A stretch of 35,448 nt of DNA from positions 1 to 35,448 of IMG/VR virus record IMGVR_UViG_3300034198_005031; one strand, given 5' to 3'. A program made the position numbers and the translations under genes. Shown here in pieces: positions 30,121-35,448 of the stretch. Source of the stretch: a virus. Below the pieces are notes generated by a model, which saw only the letters and a program-made list of their open reading frames with translations, was not told the DNA's origin and searched no databases. Within the stretch, counting starts at the first letter, position 1, and the number at the start of each line of letters is the position of its first letter.

Positions 30121-31019
30121 TGTCAACATTGAATCAAATTACTGATCAGATTGCTAGCGAAATAACTGGTTATGTTCGCGCCCAGGAATCTATTACATAT
30201 GCGGTCAACGCAGTAACTGCTACTGATCTTACTGTAACGGTTGATGATACTACAGCAATCTCTAAAGGAATCATTGAGATAGATGATGAGCTTCTTTATG
30301 TAAAGAAGTCTGTTGCAAGCAGCGGTTCGTTACAGATCCTTGGTAGTACTAGTAATCCTGTTGGTAGGGCGTGGCGTTCAACTGCAGCTACTAGCCATGT
30401 TGCTGGTTCTATTGTTCGTAACAATCCTATTTTTCCACGGTCACAAATTAAACGTGCTGTGAATGAAACAATTACGGGAATGATTTTTCCATGCATTGCA
30501 AACCAAACTTTTACTTTCAACGGCAGCACATATGCTTACGAAATGCCCAGCGCTATGGTAGACATTACGGGAGTATCTTGGGAACTTCCGGACGCAAGTG
30601 GTGTGTGGGGACTTATCAAGCGTTGGAGAATAGATACAAACTATTATAATGGTACTACCACAACGCAAGCAATTATTTTAAATGAAGCACCACAACCCGG
30701 TAAGTCCGTTCGTGTTCAATACACAAAGCCTCCTACTGCCATTACTGATTCACAAGAAATTACTGCAAGCGGTTTGCCTGCTTCTTGTGAGGACGTAGTC
30801 CGGCTTGGTGCAATGTGGCGTTTGCTTACAACGGTTGACCCAGCCAAGACTCTTATTACTTCCGTTGAAGCTCGTGCTATGGATCGTTTCTCTCCTGTTA
30901 CTGCTGGTGCTTCTACCAGTGCTGCAAAATATATTTTTCAACTTTACACTGTTCGGCTTCAAGAAGAAATAGCAAAGCAACAATCCTTTTTCCTCAACAC
31001 CATACAGTATTCGAGGTAA
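30120..31019 (+). CDS. Head-tail adaptor/connector candidate, 299 aa
   Basis: ATG at 30120. A mixed alpha/beta protein with ITYAVNAVTATDLTVTVDDT and GIIEIDDELLYVKK strands, a mid SQIKRAVNETITGMIFPCIA helix and a C-terminal SAAKYIFQLYTVRLQEEIAK helix. Its size and position between head genes and fibre genes fit an adaptor or gatekeeper that joins portal to tail. The assignment is from context and general shape, not from a clear motif. Confidence 0.65.
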   Translation: MSTLNQITDQIASEITGYVRAQESITYAVNAVTATDLTVTVDDTTAISKGIIEIDDELLYVKKSVASSGSLQILGSTSNPVGRAWRSTAATSHVAGSIVRNNPIFPRSQIKRAVNETITGMIFPCIANQTFTFNGSTYAYEMPSAMVDITGVSWELPDASGVWGLIKRWRIDTNYYNGTTTTQAIILNEAPQPGKSVRVQYTKPPTAITDSQEITASGLPASCEDVVRLGAMWRLLTTVDPAKTLITSVEARAMDRFSPVTAGASTSAAKYIFQLYTVRLQEEIAKQQSFFLNTIQYSR

Positions 31020-31022
31020 TAC

Positions 31023-33278
31023 ATGCCCCCAAGTCGTTATTATAGTTCTCAAGCAGCTAAGACAACTTTGTCTTTAGCTATGAGCAGTGTGTCAACTACT
31101 CTTGAAGTTGCTGCATCTACTAACTTCCCAACTCAGTATCCGTTTATTCTTGTTCTTGAGAAGGATACAGCCAATGAGGAAGCGGTTCAAGTTGATTCCA
31201 AGGTTGGTTCAACATATAACATTACGCGAAGCTACGATGGTTATACTGCTAAGTCGCATTCCGTTGGTGCATTGGTTGAGCATGGTGTTACCGCTAAAGA
31301 CTTTACTGACTCTAGGGCTCATGAGATCGCTACAACTACTCATGGTGTTACTGGTGACATTGTTGGTACTGGGGCTGCACAAACCTTTACTGGTATAAAG
31401 ACTTTCTCTGCATCACCAATTATTGCTGGTGCTACTATTAGTGGAACATTTACTTCTACCGCCACTATCAGTGGTGGCACCATTACTGGTGCTACCATTA
31501 CTAATCTTCCAGCACCCACCAGCGCTAATGATGCTGCTACTAAAACATATATTGATACTCAGACGGTAAGCGCTGCAGCTTCTGCTACTGCAGCAGCTTT
31601 GTCTGCAGCGTCTTCAGCAACTAGCGCTTCTAGTTCTTTAACTTCTCAAACTAGTGCAGCTACATCTGCTACTAGCGCAGCCACATCTGCTTCATCAGCA
31701 CTTGTTTCTGCTTCATCTGCTGCAACAAGTGCTACTTCTGCTGCAGCTTCAGCTTCAACTGCTTTGGCTTCCGCTGCTACCGCTACTACATCGGCAGCCA
31801 CAGCAGTCACTTCAGCAGCTACTGCAACTTCATCTGCTGCAACTGCCACTACTTCTGCAGCGCAAGCTGCAACTAGTGCTACTAACGCAGCCACATCAGC
31901 AAGTTCTGCTGCAACTAGTGCATCAAGTGCTCTTACTTCTCAAACCTCTGCTGCCACCTCAGCATCATCGGCTGCAGCCTCGGCTACTTTATCAGCAGCT
32001 AGCGCTGCAACTGCTACCACGTCGGCTGCTACTGCAGTAACTAGTGCTGCAACAGCAGTTACTTCAGCTGCAACAGCGGTTTCTTCGGCAGCCACTGCAA
32101 CTACATCTGCAGCACAAGCAGCCACTAGCGCCACAAGCGCAGCAGCCAGTGCTACTGCTGCTGCAACTAGTGCTACTTCTGCTGCAGCCTCTGCTACGGC
32201 TGCTGCCACTTCTGCTACTAGTGCTTCCACCTCTGCTTCTAGTGCTGCTACTTCAGCAACTTCGGCAGCTGCTAGTGCAACATCGGCAGCAGCGAGTGCA
32301 GCTACCGCTACTACTTCGGCTGCTAACGCAGCCACCAGTGCTACGTCTGCAGCAACAAGTGCATCAAGTGCAGCAACGTCTGCAAGTGCTGCAGTAGTTT
32401 CTGCATCTAGTGCAGCCACGAGCGCTTCTAGCGCTGCTGCATCTACAAGTGCTGCTGCGGTGTCAGCCAGTTCTGCTGCTACGTCTGCATCGAGTGCAGC
32501 TACCAGTGCAACTAGCTCTGCATCTTCTTATACTAGCATTGACCAAAAATATCTTGGTTCTAAGTCTTCTGCTCCTACCTTAAACAATCAAGGTGGTGCT
32601 CTTTCAACTGGTGCGTTGTATTGGAGTACTGCAACTAATGCCATGTATTCTTGGACTGGTTCAGCATGGGGAACTATTTCATCTACTGCTGATATATTCC
32701 GGTACCGATATACTGCTACTGGTGGTGAAACTAGCAAGTCTGGTTTGGATGATAATAGTCTTACCCTTTCTTATCTTGTTGGTAAAGAACAAGTTTATTT
32801 GAATGGTGTTCTTCTTGTTCGTGGTGTTGATTATACTGCTTCTACTGGTAGCAGTATTACTGCCTTAACTGCTCTTGCTGCTTCTGACGTTCTTGAGATC
32901 ATTACGTTTACACCATATGATGTGTCTACTGCAGTTAATAAGTCAACCATTTCAGCCAAGGGCGATATCATTGTTGGTACTGCAGCGCAAACCCCTGGTG
33001 CTCTTACTGTAGGTGCTAACACTTATATTTTGACTGCTGATTCTACTACAGCAACTGGAATTAAATGGGCAGCACCTGCTGCTGGATACTCAGCACCAAC
33101 TCTTGGCTCAACTTCAATTGCCTCTGGAGCCACAGTAACAACAATCGCTGGTCTTACTCTGACAGCACCAACATTGACTGGAACAGTAACATCATCTGGT
33201 GATATTACAATATCTGCTGCTGGTGCTTTTGGAAGTATTATAGATTTTCAAACACTTAGCTTAATGGGAGCACTATAA
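31023..33278 (+). CDS. Tail fibre with long Ala/Ser/Thr heptad repeat
   Basis: 751 aa. Residues 1-95 (SLAMSSVSTTLEVAASTNFP, ITRSYDG) form a beta-rich attachment domain. A short region with ATISGTFTSTATISGGTIT follows. From about residue 182 to 500 (DNA 31570-32520) nearly every residue is Ala, Ser or Thr, with a 7-residue beat such as SAATATT-SAATAVT, which should form a long trimeric rod. The end (residues 505-751) is beta-rich (GVDYTASTGSSITALTALAA). Such fibres reach out to the host. Antisense open frames in the repeat are artefacts. Confidence 0.85.
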   Translation: MPPSRYYSSQAAKTTLSLAMSSVSTTLEVAASTNFPTQYPFILVLEKDTANEEAVQVDSKVGSTYNITRSYDGYTAKSHSVGALVEHGVTAKDFTDSRAHEIATTTHGVTGDIVGTGAAQTFTGIKTFSASPIIAGATISGTFTSTATISGGTITGATITNLPAPTSANDAATKTYIDTQTVSAAASATAAALSAASSATSASSSLTSQTSAATSATSAATSASSALVSASSAATSATSAAASASTALASAATATTSAATAVTSAATATSSAATATTSAAQAATSATNAATSASSAATSASSALTSQTSAATSASSAAASATLSAASAATATTSAATAVTSAATAVTSAATAVSSAATATTSAAQAATSATSAAASATAAATSATSAAASATAAATSATSASTSASSAATSATSAAASATSAAASAATATTSAANAATSATSAATSASSAATSASAAVVSASSAATSASSAAASTSAAAVSASSAATSASSAATSATSSASSYTSIDQKYLGSKSSAPTLNNQGGALSTGALYWSTATNAMYSWTGSAWGTISSTADIFRYRYTATGGETSKSGLDDNSLTLSYLVGKEQVYLNGVLLVRGVDYTASTGSSITALTALAASDVLEIITFTPYDVSTAVNKSTISAKGDIIVGTAAQTPGALTVGANTYILTADSTTATGIKWAAPAAGYSAPTLGSTSIASGATVTTIAGLTLTAPTLTGTVTSSGDITISAAGAFGSIIDFQTLSLMGAL
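31570..32525 (+). repeat. Low-complexity coding repeat (GCW/ACW/TCW codons)
   Basis: Around 950 bases of near-repeating Ala-Ser-Thr codons inside the fibre gene. Synonymous codons vary a good deal (GCA, GCT, GCC, GCG), so the protein repeat is kept while the DNA repeat is blurred, which would limit slippage and recombination. Confidence 0.8.
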
Positions 33279-33517
33279 TGAGTAAAGCAAGAACACTTGC
33301 AGATAATTATGCTGGAGACATTACTGGAGTTACTGCAGGAACTGGACTTACTGGTGGTGGTACCACTGGTGCGGTGAGTCTTGCCCTTAGTACTTCTGGT
33401 GTAACTGCGAATACTTACACTGTAGCAACCGTGACTGTAGATACTTATGGTCGTATTACTAGTGCCTCATCCGGCTCGGGTGAGTCTTTCCATCCATTCC
33501 TTCTTATGGGAGCGTAA
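33278..33517 (+). CDS. Small fibre-module protein, 79 aa
   Basis: ATG at 33278 (TAATG). The middle, TAGTGLTGGGTTGAVSLALS, and TVATVTVDTYGRITSASSG are a module seen in many tail fibres, usually as part of a longer protein. Here it is a separate small gene, ending HPFLLMGA. It may be a fibre tip or a split-off repeat of the large fibre, whose own last residues end LMGAL. Confidence 0.78.
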   Translation: MSKARTLADNYAGDITGVTAGTGLTGGGTTGAVSLALSTSGVTANTYTVATVTVDTYGRITSASSGSGESFHPFLLMGA

Positions 33518-33520
33518 CTA

Positions 33521-33859
33521 ATGGCGAATGCCTATAAAGTATTAGGACAATCTAATCCTGCTGCAACGACAGTAACAACTCTTTACACAGTGCCTGCTTC
33601 TACACAATCAGTAGTGTCAACTATTGTGGTTGCTAATCAGGCAGCAACTTCTGGTACTTACAGAATCATTGTTCAACCTTCAGCCGACGTGTCGGCTACT
33701 ATTCTTGCTAAACAATATGTTGCATACGATTCTACTGTTACTGCTAATAATAGTACGATGATTACTATTGGTCTTACTCTTGCTACTGGTGATGTAGTGA
33801 AGGTGTATGCATCTACGGCTACTATGTCGTTTCTTGCGTTTGGAACGGAGATTTCCTAA
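33521..33859 (+). CDS. Beta-rich tail/virion protein, 112 aa (paralogue of 35076)
   Basis: ATG at 33521. Contains ATTVTTLYTVPASTQSVVST, then a SGTYRI strand and a C-terminal FLAFGTEIS. The gene at 35076 has the same layout: L-Y-T-V-P-A-S-T, then T-N-I-A-V-T-N, then a TFTLAL strand and an ending SGVEIA. The two probably arose by duplication. A small jelly-roll-like virion decoration protein is likely. Both are followed by a TAATG start. Confidence 0.78.
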   Translation: MANAYKVLGQSNPAATTVTTLYTVPASTQSVVSTIVVANQAATSGTYRIIVQPSADVSATILAKQYVAYDSTVTANNSTMITIGLTLATGDVVKVYASTATMSFLAFGTEIS

Positions 33860-34101
33860 TGTCTGTTTCTAATATTGCTTCAGTATCAACTGCAGCAACA
33901 TTAAAACATACTTTTACAGCAAGTGGAACTGCAACAATACCTTCTTCTAATGGTGCTGTGTATGTAATTATTGGAACTTCTACAACTGCTCCTTATTTTG
34001 CAGGTTGGGTTATTGCCAGTAGTACCGTTACTGTTGGGACTCCAACTATTTATTCAAATGCTTATTCCGCAAGTGGCGGTAATGTTTATATTTATTACTA
34101 G
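33859..34101 (+). CDS. Small beta protein, 80 aa (short relative of 34110)
   Basis: ATG at 33859 (TAATG). TLKHTFTASGTATIPSSNGA, VYVIIGTSTT and an end GGNVYIYY match the start and end of the glycine-rich protein that follows (LQQTLTSSGSVTIPSTVTYV, VYAIVVGG and GGNGCVLLYY), but without its Gly-rich middle. It looks like the bare fold without the insert. Confidence 0.75.
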   Translation: MSVSNIASVSTAATLKHTFTASGTATIPSSNGAVYVIIGTSTTAPYFAGWVIASSTVTVGTPTIYSNAYSASGGNVYIYY

Positions 34102-34109
34102 GAGTTAAT

Positions 34110-34853
34110 ATGGCAATTAGTACTCTCGTAACCCCAACTGCTGGCGGAATGGTATGTCCTGCTCCTGGTGCTTTAACTTTGCAACAAACTTTAACCTCTA
34201 GTGGTTCTGTCACTATTCCTAGCACCGTAACTTATGTATATGCGATAGTGGTTGGTGGTGGCGGTGGCGGATACAATGGTGGTTATGCTGGTGGCGGTGG
34301 CGGTGTAGCTTGCGGATTTACATTACCTGCAACTACTGTAACTATTGGTGCGGGAGGCACTGGAGGTGGCGGTGGCGGTGCTGGTACTGACCCCAATCCT
34401 GGTCAAACATCTTATTATGGTTCAATAATTGCAGGAGGAGGTAGTCAAGCCTATCTTGCTACTAATGCTACTGCTAGGGGCAACGGTAAAGGTGGAGGAG
34501 TATTTGGTGGGCAAGGTTCTGGTATAGGTTTTGATTCGGATGCTAACTCTGGTGGTGGTAGTGCTTCCGGTTCTGGTGCGTTTGGTACAAGCAGTACTCC
34601 AGGTGCTGGTCATACCGGAGGCGGTGCTCCAATAAATACTGCTGGCGCATCAGGTAAGGGCGGTGCCGGAGGAAACGGAGTTGCTAATGCTGGCGGTGGC
34701 GGAGGTGGTTATCTCGGTGCTGGAAGCAATGGTGTAAGTTCAACCGGAGGCGCAGGCGGTTCTGGTGGCGGCGGTGGTGGTGGCGGCGGTGGCGGCAATA
34801 GTTCATACAAGGGTGGCGCTGGTGGTAATGGATGTGTTCTTCTTTATTACTAA
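34110..34853 (+). CDS. Glycine-rich tail adhesin candidate, 247 aa
   Basis: ATG at 34110 with AGGAGTT upstream. After the first 48 residues come about 190 residues with Gly runs (VVGGGGGGYNGG, AGGGGGVACG, GGTGGGGGGAG, GGSGGGGGGGGGGGNSS). Gly-rich domains of this kind form polyglycine-II packed tips in the adhesins of T4-like phages and decide host range. Loops between Gly runs (PNPGQTSYYGS, RGNGKGGGVFGG) would be the receptor-contact parts. The ending VLLYY is shared with the short neighbour upstream. Confidence 0.8.
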   Translation: MAISTLVTPTAGGMVCPAPGALTLQQTLTSSGSVTIPSTVTYVYAIVVGGGGGGYNGGYAGGGGGVACGFTLPATTVTIGAGGTGGGGGGAGTDPNPGQTSYYGSIIAGGGSQAYLATNATARGNGKGGGVFGGQGSGIGFDSDANSGGGSASGSGAFGTSSTPGAGHTGGGAPINTAGASGKGGAGGNGVANAGGGGGGYLGAGSNGVSSTGGAGGSGGGGGGGGGGGNSSYKGGAGGNGCVLLYY

Positions 34854-34865
34854 GATGGGAAAAAA

Positions 34866-35051
34866 ATGAGTGTTTATATTTGTTTAGATGAAAACAATAT
34901 TGTTGTAAATGCTGTTGATGCTGATGATGAAATTGAAGCACAAGAAAAATGTTCTGTTGGTGGAGTAACATTTATTGAACATATCAACGGTATGCCTTTT
35001 TTGCCTGGTTGGACTTGGGATGGCGAAAAGTTTTTTGATAGTAATGTCTAA
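34866..35051 (+). CDS. Small fibre-associated protein, 61 aa
   Basis: ATG at 34866 with GGGAAAAA upstream. Acidic; MSVYICLDENNIVVNAVDAD, then GMPFLPGWTWDGEKFFD. The PGWTWDG pattern with a following F is common at the C-terminus of small phage tail proteins and some fibre-assembly chaperones. Unknown exact role. Confidence 0.72.
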   Translation: MSVYICLDENNIVVNAVDADDEIEAQEKCSVGGVTFIEHINGMPFLPGWTWDGEKFFDSNV

Positions 35052-35075
35052 ACCAATACTAAGGAGTAGTAACTA

Positions 35076-35393
35076 ATGGCTACAACAACTAAAGTGCTCG
35101 CTCGTACAGCAGCATCATTAACAACAACAACTGTATTATATACAGTTCCTGCATCAACTACTACAGTAGTTACAAATATTGCTGTAACTAATACAACATC
35201 CACGGCGGGTACTTTTACTCTTGCTTTGGGTCCTTCAGCAGGGCAGGTTGCTTTGCATAATACTGCTGCGATTGCTGCTAGCTCTACAGTATATATTGAT
35301 TTGAAACAAGTGTTGCTTACTACTAATACTATTACTGGTGGCGCTTCTGCTACTACTATTAACTTTCATATTAGCGGAGTGGAGATAGCGTAA
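35076..35393 (+). CDS. Beta-rich tail/virion protein, 105 aa (paralogue of 33521)
   Basis: ATG at 35076 with AAGGAG upstream. TTTTVLYTVPASTTTVVTNI, TFTLALGPSAGQV and SGVEIA follow the plan of the protein at 33521-33859. Thr-rich, no Cys. It ends with a TAATG overlap with the next gene. Likely a virion decoration or fibre-base component. Confidence 0.78.
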   Translation: MATTTKVLARTAASLTTTTVLYTVPASTTTVVTNIAVTNTTSTAGTFTLALGPSAGQVALHNTAAIAASSTVYIDLKQVLLTTNTITGGASATTINFHISGVEIA

Positions 35394-35448
35394 TGGCAAC
35401 CACAGTAATTCCAGCAGCAGGTTCTACTCCGACTACGGCGCAGGGCGA
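35393..35448 (+). CDS. Start of a further tail gene (truncated)
   Basis: ATG at 35393 overlaps the previous stop (TAATG). Only 18 codons are visible (MATTVIPAAGSTPTTAQG) before the window ends. Thr/Ala-rich, like its neighbours. Identity cannot be told. Confidence 0.6.
   Translation, partial: MATTVIPAAGSTPTTAQG

Noticed and set aside
31646-32419. Long Ala/Val-rich minus-strand frames in the fibre repeat
   Set aside because: A simple effect of the Ala/Ser/Thr codon repeat on the other strand; no start signals.
31570-32525. CRISPR-like array or minisatellite
   Set aside because: The repeat is coding, without constant repeat and spacer units.
1-35448. Prophage or integrated element
   Set aside because: No integrase, attachment sites or flanking bacterial genes are visible. 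Parts of the genome outside the window could still hold them.

Overview
The window is a 35.4-kb piece of a tailed double-stranded DNA phage genome. It is cut inside a gene at each end, has no bacterial genes and shows no integrase. The host is probably an actinobacterium: a WhiB-family iron-sulfur regulator (2344-2607) and a Gp88-family protein (10321-11046) are both typical of actinophages. The base composition is moderate rather than GC-rich, which would fit an uncultured, low-GC (for example freshwater) actinobacterium; this last point is inference. The virion genes (N4-gp56-type capsid protein, portal, scaffold, a very large structural protein, no recognisable tape measure or tail sheath) suggest a short-tailed phage, but this is not certain.

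Layout. (1) 1-6763, rightward: DNA metabolism and regulation. This holds three PD-(D/E)XK-type nucleases, an AAA/RecA-fold ATPase, WhiB, a small transglycosylase-like protein, a primase split into zinc-finger and Toprim genes with an HslV/proteasome-like hydrolase between them, an endonuclease VII-like HNH nuclease, a sigma-like protein and a glycosyltransferase. Genes overlap by ATGA or GTGA almost throughout. (2) 6784-12187, leftward: about 16 small genes, mostly unknown, including a DUF932 protein, Gp88 and several Cys-rich microproteins. A bidirectional terminator at 6748-6775 separates blocks 1 and 2. (3) 12188-13144: a divergent control region with a good sigma70-type promoter, one small rightward gene, two terminators, a G-quadruplex motif and further hairpins. 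(4) 13145-35448, rightward: terminase, portal, a LysM protein, a 1649-residue virion protein, three related low-complexity structural proteins, scaffold, major capsid protein, small basic proteins, a head-tail adaptor, a fibre with a long Ala/Ser/Thr repeat, and a set of small tail or adhesin genes including two paralogous pairs.

The most unusual signal is not a gene. Perfect short hairpins (7-9 bp arms, mostly 3-nt loops) are scattered through the leftward block, inside codons as well as between genes, far more densely than chance would give. Some form a family with compensating stem changes, and two copies carry the same stem with the loop inverted. The second point of interest is the HslV-like protease gene lying between the two halves of a split primase.
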